Positions 11,938 to 24,104 of a stretch of 64,000 nt of DNA are shown here, one piece after another. Both the position numbers and the translations under genes were made by a program. Each line of letters begins with the position of its first letter. Position 1 is the stretch's first letter. The notes under the pieces are model-generated. The model was not told the DNA's origin. It did no database searches and saw only the letters and a list, made by a program, of their open reading frames with translations. The DNA is from Montifringilla adamsi (lineage: Eukaryota; Chordata; Aves; Passeriformes; Passeridae): contig JAGGNK010011114.1 in assembly GCA_017590115.1 (NCBI GenBank), positions 673,733-737,732 of the forward strand, given 5' to 3'.

Positions 11938-14253
11938 CTGAGGAACACGAGAGGGGATCTGCTTTAAACACCAACGTGACTCCCTGTGCACAGCACATGC
12001 CACGGGCAGAACAGCCTGTCTCACATCCAGCACGGAATTCAAACTGAGAAATACAAACAGCCATCTCCAAACACACTTCTTGCAGAAATGTCTCACTCTT
12101 GTAGAAATTTGGGATGGGGAAAACCTTCTTCAGGGTGGGTAAGTCACATCCAGCAGCCCCTCTAACCTCTTTCTGCTTGAGCCTGTCATCCAAAACAAGA
12201 GCAAGGAGGTGTTTTCAGCAGAGAGGGGATCCCAAACACCAGGTCAGCTCACTCCAGGTGCCATTCCCTAAATACAGGAAGCGCTGTCCTGTGTCCCCCA
12301 CCCCCATTCCTCACCAGGACCACTCCCCCTGAGCACAGGTGTGGCTTTACTGACACAGACACACCTTTGCACCAGTCTGTCCAGACCTGGGCCCTCCACC
12401 AAGGCTTGCAGGGCAGAGACCTGTGGGACCTCTCCAACAGTCCCTGCCTCTCTGCTGCAGATGCACTGGAGAAAAGGAAAATAGCAGCCTGATGGAAGAG
12501 AGGGTGAGGTGAAAAACAAGCTGGTACAGGAAGATTAGAGGCCACTTCTGCTTGGAGGTCTGTCCTGACTTCCTTGGTGGAGCTGGACCAATTTTATCTC
12601 TCTTTCTGCTGCGTTTCTCCACAGTAAAAGTGGGAAATGAACACTTCCCCACCTCTGCCAACGCTGAGGACTCAGAAGGGCTCTGCTTCTGGCTGGATTT
12701 GAAATGACCCAGCTGCCAAAACGTACTCAGCAAACACTGAGGCACAAGGCAGTGTAACCCCTCTCTAATGAAACAGGAGCTGGTAACCCAGCACGAGCCA
12801 GAGAGCCAAAACCAACAGGATTCCATGCAGGAGGAATGACCGGACAGGAATATTTGCAGCATCCACCCCAAACCAGCACGGGGCTGCACCAGAAGGGCAG
12901 GCAGGGTTGGTGCTGCAGCAGAACCCAATAATGAGAACTGAAAAGTTCAGTTTTATAGCTCCACACCAGCACAGCTCTAGGATCGAGCTGCTGAGCTAAA
13001 TTATTGCCTGGCTAAAATGAAGCAGGGACCAGGCAGGATGGAAAAGGTCTCTGCCTTTTGGGGATTTACAGCTGGTTGCTCCCAATAGGCAACACTTTGC
13101 ACATGCGAGGGAAATGTGTTCAGGAACTGCATTTAGACACTCTGCTGCTTCCTGAAAACCTGAAATTTTTACAACTCTTTCCACAATTACTTTCCTGTAA
13201 CCTGGAACAGAATCCCTCTCCTCGCCTGTGCTGGGGAGGAGTGAGGGGGGCAGGAGCAGGGGAGGCAGAGTGAAGAATGCAATTATCTCCACTGAAAGGA
13301 AAAACAAAAGTGGGGGGAAAAAACAGGTCTGAAAACACAGCACAGGCAGGATCCCAGCTCAGGACAAGGGATTTGGGGCAAGTAAATACAAAGCAACGGC
13401 ATCAGCACAAGGAACTGGGAATGTGCTCTTGGAGCTGCATTCCAGCCAAGCCCTGGGCTTCTGCTCAGCCTCTAAATATCAGGTGAACTTTCAGTGTCTC
13501 ACTCCAAACAGGCTCATCATCCTCTGCTGAACAAAACAAACACCCACTGCTGCTGGAACAGACAGCACAAGAAATCACAGGGCACAGAACAGCGTGTGTC
13601 CCCAGCCTTCCTCCCCACAAGAAGCGAGAGAAGAGAAAGAAAGGCAGAGCCTACATTTCCTGCAATTAGATGAGGTATGGCTCTCAAAAAGTGAAAGCTG
13701 CAATTAGGGATGTTTGGAAAGAATAACAAGGAAGCACCTTCCTACCACACTGGAGCACGTTTTCTAGAGAAAGATCTGGGCAGTGACTGGGTGGAAACTG
13801 CACAACTTCTGCTTTTTTAAAAATCTGAAGCAGAACAGGGAGTGTCCCAACTAAATGCAAAGCTTCTTGTCACTTCAGGAAGTTTTCACCAAACTCAGCT
13901 ACATTTAAATCATTGTACACTCATCATTTTAAATTAAAAATAATCAAACAAGTCGGGATTGCTTTGGGGTTTTTTCTCTCCAAAGTTGTGTCTGTTTTAC
14001 ACTGCTGCTTTGTTGCTCCTGAGATTAGGGAGGGCACCTGCAGGAAAAGCAAAAGGAGCAGAAATACAACAACAGAATTCAGCTAAAGAAAAGGGCAAAT
14101 TCCAACCCTTTGGTAAGAGCTGCTGTGCCCTGCTGTGCAGCTGCAGTCCCTGGTTTTGGAGGGGATGAGGAATGCCATGACTCTGTGCCGGTGCGAGCTG
14201 CGTTCAGCCTGCTACCAAACCACCCTGCGAAGAACACCTCCCCAAACTCTTAC
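11938..14253 (-). other. TIAM1: TIAM1 intron between exons F and G
   Basis: The intron is 2316 bases of mostly unique sequence. I see no CR1 element or extra exon. Confidence 0.8.
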
Positions 14254-14400
14254 CTGGTTAATGCTGGGCCTCCCCTGCTTCTTCTTCGAGGTAGTGTCCA
14301 GCCCCCAGAGAGAAGAAAACCTGCTCCTCCTCTTGCTGGCAGACCTGGACATGGCCTGCGTCCTCCTCCTCACTCCCGACTCCCCGGTGCGCGCCGCCAC
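14254..14400 (-). CDS. TIAM1: TIAM1 coding exon F (residues 669-717; basic linker)
   Basis: Forty-nine codons start VAARTGESGVRRRTQAMSRS and continue ASKRRSRFSSLWGLD to KKKQGRPSINQ. The stretch is rich in arginine, lysine and serine and joins the PH-CC-Ex unit to the Ras-binding domain. It offers several basophilic-kinase-like sites, which is an inference from the RRxS-type spacing. The donor is GTAAGA. The acceptor attgacag is preceded by a poor pyrimidine tract, unlike the other exons. Both ends are phase 0. Confidence 0.96.
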
Positions 14401-15599
14401 CTGTCAATGGCACGCGGCTTCAGCCCCAGAGCTGCAGCCCCCCGGCACACCGCCCTCCCCGCTGGGGGTCTGGGGGGAAAAGGCAAATCCCATGGCAACC
14501 CGGGCTCTCACTGCTGGGACAGCGGGGATGCTGCCGGGCCGCTGCCTCCTCACTGCAAATCAACTCATTTCTGCCAACATCCGGTGCCAAATATTGAAAT
14601 GGATGGTACACACCACCTCCATCATTTTTGGTATTTAATGGGACATATTTTAAAGGAGCCTAACCATCATCAAGCAAAACCTCAACACCAGTGAAGGGTT
14701 TGGGGTTTTTCTTTTCTTTTTCTTTTCCTAGCAAGGTTTCAAAGCTGGACATGTGAAATCTGAGATTTCCAAACTTATCTGTTGCTTCCCAAAAACCCGG
14801 TCTTCCTCTTTGCTCTTTCCTGTGGAAACATTCTGGGCATCCTGGTGCTGACTCAGGAGTGCAGCAAGGCCAGATAAAGGCTTGCAGGGAGCTCATGGCA
14901 TTTAAGCCTGCACTTCCTTAAAGATAAGTGACATCTGAAGGATTGAGCAAGGCACAGGAAGGGGAAAAGTGAGCTGAAATGACCCTTCCCATCAGAGCAG
15001 TGTCAGCTGCTCTGCAACAAAATGCCCCGTGGCAACAAGAGACATTGCCTTGACTGAGCCCAGCTCTCTGGGGAGCTCTGGAGGAGAGCAGTGGGACATC
15101 ACTCAGGACTGAAGAGTTCAGGCCCAAAAAAACAATCTGTCAAAGCAGATTTCCCACGTGGAGGTGGCCTGGGGAGAGGAGCTCCTCTCCTGCCAAAAAG
15201 GGAGTGGTAGGGAATGGCAGGGCACAGACAGACAGACAGACCACCCTGCTGACTGCACCTCCTGGAACACCTCAGGGCTGCATGCCCAGAGCAGCAGAAT
15301 GGCCCTGGGAACAGCCACGTCCCTGAGGGATGTCCCCAGCTGAGGAACTGGAGGATGCAGCACGTCCAGAACTACAGTGGGATGGACAGAGGGAGCTGTG
15401 TGAGGAATGGGGGCTCTCCTTGGGAAACGGGGGGAAACCCAGCAAAAGGAGAACTTCACCACCACAGCAACACCTCCATGTCCACATGGACTGTGAGAGG
15501 CTCCACAGCTGTACCTGGACATTCATGCAGAGCCACCTGGGGCAACTCAGCACATCCTTGGATGAACGTACAGAGCAACACCTTCAGGGGACTTGGGCC

Positions 15600-15805
15600 A
15601 TGGAATCACAGAATCATTTGGGATGGAGGGGACCTTAAAGCCCATCCCAGTCCACCCCTGCCATGGCAGGGACATCTTCCACTGTCCCAGGCTGCTCCAA
15701 GCCCCATCCAGCCTGGCCTGGGACACTTCCAGGCATCTAGGGGCAGCTTCTTCTCTGGGTAAATTCCCTTCCTGAAACTTGAGTTAGGGCTCCTAACGTG
15801 AGGCT
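15600..15805 (-). mobile_element. CR1 3' fragment
   Basis: Reading the plus strand, it starts aatcacagaatcatttggg, continues gaccttaaagcccatccca, ccatggcagggacatc and ccaggctgctccaag, and ends in the gagttagggctcctaac block. This is a typical inverted CR1 3' end. Confidence 0.92.
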
Positions 15806-15987
15806 GCATTTCCCCACGTTCCTGGGGGCAAAGGAGGACATGAGAGTTTGCTGAGAGGAGAAGAAAACACGTGTCTCTTCCAACACAACATTTTCCAAAC
15901 ATATTTTTTTCCCTTGGCTCTCCAGAGACACCAGCATGAAGAGGCAGACTGTTTTTCAGGCTAACGCTCAGTGCTTTGCTTGATGTG

Positions 15988-16014
<27 letters not shown>
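15988..16014 (+). repeat. Poly-A run of 27 bases
   Basis: This is an uninterrupted A tract in the exon E-F intron. No gene-like sequence or target duplication flanks it, so it is treated as simple sequence. On the TIAM1 strand it is a T tract. Confidence 0.95.
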
Positions 16015-16018
<4 letters not shown>

Positions 16019-16698
16019 AAATGCAAATTACAGCCCGCCACTTAAAAAATATAATAAATCCACCAGCAATTAGCAGGATGATGACGCTAATCTTTTCATA
16101 TAGGAAAGAATAAAAACGCCCCTGACTGAATTACAGCTCTGCATTCAACTGAAGGCTACAGCTGACATCTACAAGACAACAGTGGAGCTCAGCTATTTCT
16201 GTGAACCTCCAGGAGTCCAAGCCGAGACTACAAGAACTTGATTCAAATTCGTTAAGACTCCACCACTTTGCAAAACATTTCTCTGTGCTTTTAAGAGCTG
16301 GGCTGTTACAGTACTTAAATTTAAACCATTATTTGCCACACCATAGGCAGCACATTTGTGGAACATCAAGTGCTGATGACCAGAGACCAATTGGTCAGTA
16401 GCTGGAATAATTGGAATAAAGTCAGAAATGCACAAGAAGGTCTCAGCCAGCGCATGCTGAGGGCTTCAGAATGGCTCCCACTGACTTCATGGGATGTGCG
16501 GATCACTCCTGAGTCTGTGGACACTTGAGATGAGCCTAGATCTGTTTCTGGTGGAAATCCCAAATGACACATCTAGGACAGACACAGCTCTTCCCCAAGG
16601 CCGTGGCAGCAAGCAGCAGCTCCCTCAGCCAGAGCCCTGTGGCAGCAGCATCTCCTGCAGGCCAGGTGGCAGAGCCCTGCCCAGCCCTGCCCACTCAC

Positions 16699-16884
16699 CA
16701 GGGCGTGGAAGGAGGACACGGAGAAGATGCCCAGGCGGCCCATGGCCACCTTGGTGGGGCGGCTGGCGAAGGCCAGCAGGCGCTTGGGGTTGGGCAGCTC
16801 CCCGCCCTGCAGGCTGGCCAGGTAACAGCGGTACCGGAACAGGTCCATCTGGAACTGCTCCAGGTTCTGCTCCCACACGAAGAT
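16699..16884 (-). CDS. TIAM1: TIAM1 coding exon E (residues 607-668; extension of PH-CC-Ex)
   Basis: Sixty-two codons begin IFVWEQNLEQFQMDLFRYRC and end GIFSVSSFHAL. Between them are SLQGGELPNPKRLLAFASRP and TKVAMGRL. This is the helical extension packed against the PH domain and coiled coil, and it is extremely conserved in TIAM proteins. The acceptor cctggcag has a pyrimidine tract that contains a 10-base tandem duplication (16891-16910). The donor is a strong GTGAGT at 16698. Both ends are phase 0. Confidence 0.97.
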
Positions 16885-18144
16885 CTGCCAGGGGAGAACA
16901 GGGGAGAACAGGCTGCTAAGTGCATTGGAAAAACTCCCAGTGACACACCGGTGCTGATCTCACCCAACAAACCCCGACTGCTGATTTTCCCACATTCCCC
17001 AGCTGATTTTCCCCATTCCCAACACCCCAATGGATGCAAATAGTTAAAGAGTTGTGATTAGATGGAAAACAACTTTTTCTACGTTCGTGGCAAAAGTCTC
17101 CTCCTGGGACAGCTGCCTCTTTGATACAATGCTAATTAACAGGATTAAATTTTCATTTTAAATTTTCTTTGTATTTCCAGGATTCTCTGCTCAGCAGTCC
17201 CTTAAGAGGCTTCTTTCATGCATCAAGAGCAAACCCCACCAAACTCCAGGCACAGGGCATCCTAAATCAGCAGCCACAGCAGCAGCAGCTTTGCTGTGAG
17301 CAACAACAGAGCTTGAAAAAGTGCCATACACTGGGGATAATTAATCTGATCAGTGGAAGAGTGCTGTAATCAGCCTATGGAAGGACTTATTTAAATAATT
17401 CAAATAGCTTATAGGAAACAGTTTCAAAGCATGCAGACAAACTCAGTTACATAAAGAGAGAGACTGCTCTGCCCTCTCACTGTGACTGACAGCTTGGAGT
17501 GGAGCTCTTTAGCCTCTCCCTCCCTTTTCTCCCCCATTTCCCCTTCTCACGGGCTTCCAGGGGGTACAAATCCCTTTAGCTGAGCCCCAGCCCCTTCCCC
17601 CCAAGCTTTGCATTACAGGCACACTTGGCAGCCGTGGTAGGGGAGCTCCAAATGAGGGAAGCAGCAGCCATATGTTAAGTTTCCCAAAATAAGGTGCTGC
17701 TGCAGCAGCGGGGGAGACATCTGCTCGAGGCTCTCTCCTCCTGAAATCCAGCCACGCTGTCCACTTGAAGGCAGCAGCAGCAGGCCCAGGGGAGCCAGGG
17801 ATGCAGCCACGGGGTCAAGGCAGGCCCTTGTGACAAGCAGAAACCAGGCATGGCTTCTTCAGCCCAGCTGCCAGCAGAAGCAGCAGCCTCTGGCACAGTT
17901 AAAGCAGCAGCAGTGTTTGTTGGTGTGTGAACAGCTGCTCCCCAAGGCATCCTCCAGCCATGGCCTGGCAGCCTCCTGCTATCCAAATCTCCTGGAGGCC
18001 AGCAGAAGACAGCCCGTGCTGGACCTTAGTGGAGCAATGGTGCAGCTAAGGCAGCAGCACAGCTCCCCTGCTCCCACTTGCTCCACGGAGCTTGGATCAA
18101 CCTCTCAAAGGCCTTAAACCCTCGCTAGGGACTTCTGAGCCTAC
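16885..18144 (-). other. TIAM1: TIAM1 intron between exons D and E
   Basis: The intron is 1260 bases. It includes a 10-base direct duplication in the exon E pyrimidine tract and a CAG-rich stretch at about 17695-18070 made of scattered GCAGCAG triplets. No interspersed repeat is recognised. Confidence 0.8.
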
Positions 18145-18369
18145 CTGATCCAGTATGGTCTTCTTCTTCTTGGAGTCTGTCACGGAGGACAGCTGCATTT
18201 CCCCCATTTTCTTCATCTTCTCGTCCATGTCGATCTTCTGCTCCAGCTTTTTGATCTCAGTCTTGAGCAGCTTGAGCGTGTCCTCCTTGTGGTGCTGCCG
18301 TGCCACGGCGGTGGCGCAGGCCGAGTGGATCGCCGTGATCCAGTTCTCCAGCTCCGTCTGGCTGCACGT
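18145..18369 (-). CDS. TIAM1: TIAM1 coding exon D (residues 532-606; PH C-terminal helix and coiled coil)
   Basis: The exon encodes exactly 75 codons. TCSQTELENWITAIHSACA is the C-terminal helix of the PH domain, with the invariant tryptophan. It is followed by a charged heptad-like coiled coil (DTLKLLKTEIKKLEQKID) and a lysine cluster, DSKKKKTILDQ. In the family this PH-CC-Ex unit binds partners such as CD44, Par3 and JIP scaffolds. The acceptor is ccttgcag and the donor GTAGGC; both ends are phase 0. Confidence 0.97.
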
Positions 18370-18924
18370 CTGCAAGGGGGACAGCAGCTCAGCATCCTCC
18401 TCCAAACCCACTGCAGATTAACAATGCAACTCCAAGGAGGTTCCTCTCCCTTTCATCTCGAGATTCAAAGCCTTAAATCCACTTATATATACCCCCATCA
18501 TCCCTAAGCAGGACATTTTTTACTTGGCACCAAGCACTTGGAATGACACCTCTATGTGTGCTTTGCAGCTGGGGGTGCTTCCCAGCAAGGCCTCAGCAAT
18601 GACCTCCCTGGCTTGGCATTTAACCGTGGTTTTAAACTGCAGCTCCTTAAGGCAGGGAATGCATCAGTGCTGTGCTCTTCCCAGGATGGAGAGCTTTTCT
18701 GGCATGCAGAGTTAACAGTAAATTAATGGCAGCAAATGTGACCATGAGTATCAGTGGCTTTACTGGGGTGCACAGACAAACAAGCTTTCTGTTTCTGAAG
18801 GTCCCAAAGCACTCTGAAGACAACCCTGTTACCACTAAAGGCAGGCTCATCCTCGCTTCCACAGCTCTGCACTGTCCCTTCCCAAGCATGGATATGGCAG
18901 TTTGGGAAAAGGGAACTTTCTCCT

Positions 18925-19056
18925 TGTTGGAAGTGTCCAAGGCCAGGCTGGACAGGCCTTGGAGCAACCTGGGACAGTGGAAGGTGTCCCTGCCCATGGC
19001 AGGGTGCAGAACTGGATAATCTTTGAAGTCCCTTCCAGCCCAAACTACTCCATGAG
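18925..19056 (+). mobile_element. CR1 3' fragment
   Basis: It shows gtccaaggccaggctggaca, gcaacctgggacagtgg, ctgcccatggcaggg and the tail gtcccttccagcccaaac. Confidence 0.9.
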
Positions 19057-20549
19057 ACACCAGGCTGGAGCACGGGACACCAGTACTACTTTCTGGAAGA
19101 GAGCTACTCTGATTAGAGGCTTTTGACACAAAAAGAAGAATCTTTCCAGATTCTTCTTTCCAGATTTATGAAATAAAAAGGCAACATTCTTAGGCCTTTT
19201 ACTGAACTCCATTCCTTTTTACAGCAGGTCATGAAACAAACTTTGCAGCCAGCTCAGGGTTGCAGAGGACTTTGTGTGAGCGTCAGCCTGTGGCAATAAT
19301 CACACTGGTATTTGGCTGGAAAAGCAGCAAGGTGCCAAACCACCTCGTTCTAATTAAACTTTCTGATGATGCCTGATCTATTAATAGACAGCCCAGCATG
19401 ACTTCTCCGTTTGCTGGAGAAGATGAGGAAGGTCAACCTCACTGAGGTCACAACCAGCAGCCAAGGATGAAGCTAAGGAGGGCTTCCCAGAGAGGCCCAG
19501 CTGGGCTTCACACTGCTGCTCCCCAAACTCTGGTGGCACAAGTGTGTCCCAGAATGACACCACTTTCCTCACTCAGGCTAGAAATAGGATCTACTGCAGA
19601 AGGACTGACCTCCTCCTTCCCAAAGCCCTTGCCTCCAGGATGTGGCTGAGAGTGGCCAGGCTCTCTGCCCAGGCTGTAGCACCAGCAAGCTCCCATTGCA
19701 CTGCTGAGGGCACTGGAACCCCCCCTTGCTGAGGAATGTCTGCTGGAAACACAGAATTATTTGCCATAACAGCAGACATTTTGCCCAGTCAGGTGCTGAA
19801 ACCTCATCCCCAGCACAGAAGAGATCAGCACTGGACTTAGAATGAGCTTTGTTAATTCCTAGCAAAATCCTAACAGCATTTGTTATCTTATTAAATTTCA
19901 AAGTATTATCTGCATACCATTAGATTCATTTTTCTTTTTTGATTCCTGGGAAGAGGGAGGGAAAAAAGGGTCTGGAGTGGATTTTATCCCCCTTGAGTTG
20001 AGCAGGGATGGGAATGGCTGCCCTTCCCGAGGGGAAGGACACACCACCAAGCTGCAAACACCTCGTGGCGTCACAAGCTGCTGTGAGCTGCTGGCACACG
20101 CGTGTGCCACGTGCCAGGGTTTGTGTGGGCACAGCCAGAGCTGCCTGAGCCACGTGGGAGGGATGGGATGTCTCTGGCTGCAGTGCCCAGGTGCCCAGGG
20201 TGTGTGGGATCCCCAGCAGCCCTGCTTTCCTTCTCACAGCACACAAACAGCCCCTGCAGGGCTGTGGCCCCCCTTGCCACCCCCTGCTGCAGCTCTGGGC
20301 TGGCTGTGGGGCACAGCAGCCACTGCTCGGAGCATCCCCTCCTCCTGCCCGGCTTCCCTGGCAGAAGGCACACATCACACAACGTTTCTGCCAACAGAAA
20401 TGACTGGGTTTTGCTTGAAAAGGCTCCGTTTTGCTTCCTCCTACACCTACCTGAGGCACAATGACAGCGGGCTCTGGGGGAATAAGCTTTGAGGTGAGTC
20501 CGGGAGCCCACAGAAAAAACACAGAGGGATTCATGTAAGGACATGGAGG

Positions 20550-20806
20550 GACGGGACACAGGGAGTGGCTTCCCACTGCCAGAGGGATTTTGGGAAGGGA
20601 TTCCTCCCTGTGAGGGTGGGCAGGCCCTGGCACAGGGTGCCCAGAGCAGCTGTGGCTGCCCCTGGATCTCTGGAAGAGTCCAAGGCCAGGCTGGACAGGG
20701 CTCGGATTAACCTGGGACAGTGGAAGGTGTCTCTGCCATGGCAGGGGTGGAACAAGATGATCTTTAATGTCCCCTCCAACCCAGGCCATTCTGTGGCTCT
20801 ATGATT
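20550..20806 (+). mobile_element. CR1 3' fragment
   Basis: It is closely similar to the copy at 1235-1610 (shared ctggcacagggtgcccagag, cggattaacctgggacag) and ends in a ctatgattcc tail. Confidence 0.93.
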
Positions 20807-21938
20807 CCCTCTCACCTGGAGGAAGGTTTCCAGGTGCCAAAATACGCATCCCTTTCCCAGGGAAAATGTGAAGGAGAGAGGGACAGGGCAGTACTACAGA
20901 AGGAAAAATCCTATTGAGGTGGCAGAGAAGTTAGTCCACAAAAAAAGATGTTTTTTTTCAATCAGACACCCAATCCCTCCAGGAATCAGAAGGGCTTTTC
21001 TTTTTGCACCAGTTTGAGAACCCAGCCCTTTGCAAGGACAGCTGCAAGGACCTACAATACAGTATAAATTTAGTTTTTTGCTCTGGAATAGAGGGGAGTG
21101 ATGATGTGGGGACACATCCTGCCCCAGAGTAGCTTCTGGCTTAAGAAGGCAAGAAACTCCATTGTCATTGGAAAGAGAAATGAAGGAATTCCTCCATGAA
21201 GAAAACTGAATCACAATGGAGGAAATGCACTCACGTCAGCACGTGCTGCCAATTGCAAATAACAGAATGTCCCACCCCACTTAGTGCCAACTTGACATAA
21301 GAAACCTAAAAATCACTCAGGGAAGCAGTGGTTACCAAATGACAGAAATCTTTTCAAGTGAAACACATCAACTAATCTATGGTCTTTGATGTAAGTCCTG
21401 GGATTTATTTTTTCTAAATGTACCCAGCGAAATTGAGACATTTCTATTTCCTGATTAAAAACCAAAGCCTGCACTTCCAGTCTCCTCTGGGGCAGCAGCA
21501 AGGTGTGTGAACAAGGGGCAGCTGGATTTTGCAGCCCCTCCAGACATCCCCTTGCACTTCCAGCTGCTCCTGCTCTTGTCAGCCCCTCGAGCCTCCCTGC
21601 AAGGCCCTCCTTTGACACAGAGAGTGGCACAGCACTTTTAGTGCCCAGCTGGATGTCCTGTGGGGTGACTGGTTTGGTCTATGTGTTCTAATCATGCTGC
21701 CCAACCACTTTTTGCAGGGATGCAAGAGCATTTCTCCATTCTTTGCTCCAGCCATCTACACAAGGGGGGTCCAGCCAGTTATTACAAAAGCAGATTTGAC
21801 ACCGATCACGTTCAGCTCACGTCCTTCCTCTAGTGCTGCCAAAGAAAACCCCAAACCTCCTGCAGTCAGCAGGATTTCCCAGCCACAGCTAGATGCCCTC
21901 CTCGCTGGGAGGCAGAAAGAAACTTTGCAGAAGCCAAC

Positions 21939-22111
21939 CTGGAAGAGGAAAGCGTCGCCAAGGGAGTTGCTGAGGCAGAAGACAAAGTCCTTCTTGGGGT
22001 GCTCGGGCACGGCCTGCACGATGCTGTTCTCCACCCAGACCGCGTGCTTGGGGATGCTGTTGTGGTCGATGCCAGACCTGCCGTCCGTCTCGTAGAAGAA
22101 CAACGTGCAGC
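21939..22111 (-). CDS. TIAM1: TIAM1 coding exon C (residues 474-531; PH domain core)
   Basis: The first two bases complete the glycine codon split with exon B, and translation continues CTLFFYETDGRSGIDHNS. It then reads HAVWVENSIVQAVPEHPKKD and FCLSNSLGDAFLFQ, which form the central and late beta strands of the N-terminal PH domain. The protein is almost unchanged from mammalian TIAM1. The acceptor is tcctgcag and the donor GTTGGC. The exon ends at phase 0, and its 173 bases fit the split-codon arithmetic exactly. Confidence 0.97.
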
Positions 22112-24104
22112 CTGCAGGAGACAGCGAGCAGCACCTTCAGAGGCTCTGCTGGTTTTGGTGCCAAGCGGGCACGCCGTGAGCTGTGAGCCCTGACCCCGGG
22201 CTGTTTGGTTCACCCTGAGCTTTGTTCTCTCTAGGACTGCCAACGCAGAAAGACATGGGCAGTAAAATACACTCCCAGATGAGAAACGTCATAAGAAATC
22301 ACCAATTTGGGGTTGTCCATGGCCACCCCACCACACAGGGTGAGATCCTGGTCCCCAGGGGGTGACAGCCAGCTGTGAGCCAGCCCTGGGAGCAGACAGG
22401 CCCCCGGGCATGGCCCAGCCTCTGCTGCTGCAGCTCCCCCAAGGCAAAGATCAAGCCATTTAATTACTGGATGCAGACAGCAACTGGAATTAAGTAGTTG
22501 GGATGAGCTGTGCTTGCTGAAAGACAGATGGAGAAAAAAACTTAGCTGGGGCCAGCAAACAACCTGCTCGGTGTTACAAAATGATCTTTACAATCCTCCC
22601 TGGGAAGGAAAACAAAGTGAAGAGCAAGGGTGCAATTTGGGAGATTCCAAAAAGAAAAGGGTCTCCTCCTCTCCCACCTTCCCACACTGCCTCCAGTTGT
22701 TTACAGGCTGGCACATAGTTGCTGTGTCACTGGAAAGGGATGCTCTGGTCACTGGAAAAGGATGCTCCAGCCTCCCAGAAAACAATTTGCAACCAAACAA
22801 TGGCAGCTGTTCACTTCAAAGCCGGGTTAAACACTGCCAGTATCAAGGCACAGCAATCCAAGGAGTTAACACTCCACTTGAGCCAAAGCACTTCAAAACA
22901 ACATCACTCCCCTGCTCATCCTTCCCCTTTATTCCCCCAGATGGCCCTTTGTTCGCCAGCTCCTCACAGCAAGACCTTCCTGCCCCCTCCCAGGAGACCA
23001 GGGCTGCCCCTCACCTCCCTTCTCCTCTCCCCCTTCCCCAGCTCTCCAGCCACCCCAAGGAAGAGCTGGCTCCAAACTTTGCCGCTGGCTTTAAAATAGC
23101 GCTGCAAATTAAAACAAACAAGCGCTCTAGGAAGAGCTCTCTGCGGGGAGGGCAGGGTTTGACCACTCTGAGCCTTCTGGGTGAGCCCAGCCAGAGCAGG
23201 AGACACAGCTCTGCCTCTGCTGGCCCTGGCCACAGCACAGCAGAGGGAGACTGGTCCCAAAGCTGGGGCTTCCCGTTTCCCTGCTGATGAAGCACATGAA
23301 GATGAGTTTATGAGCATGTGCCCAGCAGCAACTGCAACAATCCAGAGAGAGGAGGGTCTGTGGCCCAGGCAGCTGAGGAGGGAGCAGGGCAGCTGGGTGC
23401 CCACCACGGGGTGGGTGACACGGCCAGAGCCACATGCCAGCATGGGTGACCAACCACAGCTTCCCGTCCACCCCGCAAACGTGCTGCAACCCTGAGTGTT
23501 TGTACTCATGTGGCACCTCTCGGGGAAGGAGAGGTACAGGAGGGATGCAGAGCATGGCAGAGCCCCTGTGTGAACACCAGCCACTGTCACCACCAGCCCC
23601 CCAACTTCGTGTGCCTGCAGGGGCACACAGGTACTCACCCAGCTGTCAGCAAGCCAGGGACACCTTCTCCAAAGGAACACCCAGGTGGTGCCAACAGGGC
23701 TCCCAGCAAGGCATGAACCCCACTGCTGTGCCTTGGGGTGCCTACACACGTGCCATCACTGAGCCCATCAGCAACCACCACGTAAAACCTCTGGAGAACA
23801 GCAGGGCCACTTCCCCATATTTCACGTCAACTGAAGGTCACAGCAGCTTCTCTTAGGAGTCCCTGGTTTGGCCACCCTATAGGACACACCCCTGCCTGCT
23901 CTCCTTGTACCTTTCAGTGACACCCAGAGTGCCCACCTGGGTACACCCCTGCCCACTTTCCAGAGCCCACCTGGGTACACTCTCCCTGTACCTCTCAGTG
24001 ACACCCAGAGTGCCCACCTGGGTACACCCATGCCCACTCTCCCTGTACCTCTCAGTGACACCCAGAGTGCCCACCTGGACACCCCCCTGCCCATCTCCCC
24101 GTAC
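22112..24104 (-). other. TIAM1: TIAM1 intron between exons B and C
   Basis: The intron is 1993 bases. Its first 220 bases on the gene strand are a tandem repeat of the exon B end (see separate entry). The remainder is G/C-rich unique sequence. A 20-base near-duplicate lies at about 22729-22769. Confidence 0.85.
23885..24104 (-). repeat. Minisatellite made of the exon B 3' end and splice donor
   Basis: Read on the gene strand, the unit is about 57 bases. It repeats the end of exon B, a tryptophan-valine-serine-leucine-lysine/arginine-glycine coding tract followed by a donor-like GGTAC. The real junction is at 24105/24104. Copies of the same junction lie at 24049, 23992 and 23911, that is 56, 57 and 81 bases apart. 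The farthest copy keeps the plus-strand string gtacctttcag found at the true junction; the two middle copies have gtacctctcag. Between the true donor and the first copy the exon frame meets a stop at 24054-24052. Confidence 0.9.

Larger units (their letters stand above)
14401..16698 (-). other. TIAM1: TIAM1 intron between exons E and F
   Basis: The intron is 2298 bases. It contains a CR1 tail (15600-15805), a 27-base A run (15988-16014) and A/T-rich unique DNA with an octamer motif just after it. Confidence 0.8.
18370..21938 (-). other. TIAM1: TIAM1 intron between exons C and D
   Basis: The intron is 3569 bases and holds two CR1 copies on the plus strand (18925-19056 and 20550-20806). The rest is unique sequence without a recognisable exon. 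Confidence 0.8.

Noticed and set aside
15988..16014. Poly-A tail of a processed pseudogene
   Set aside because: No gene-like sequence precedes the A run and no target duplication is visible. CR1, the main bird retrotransposon, rarely makes such copies.
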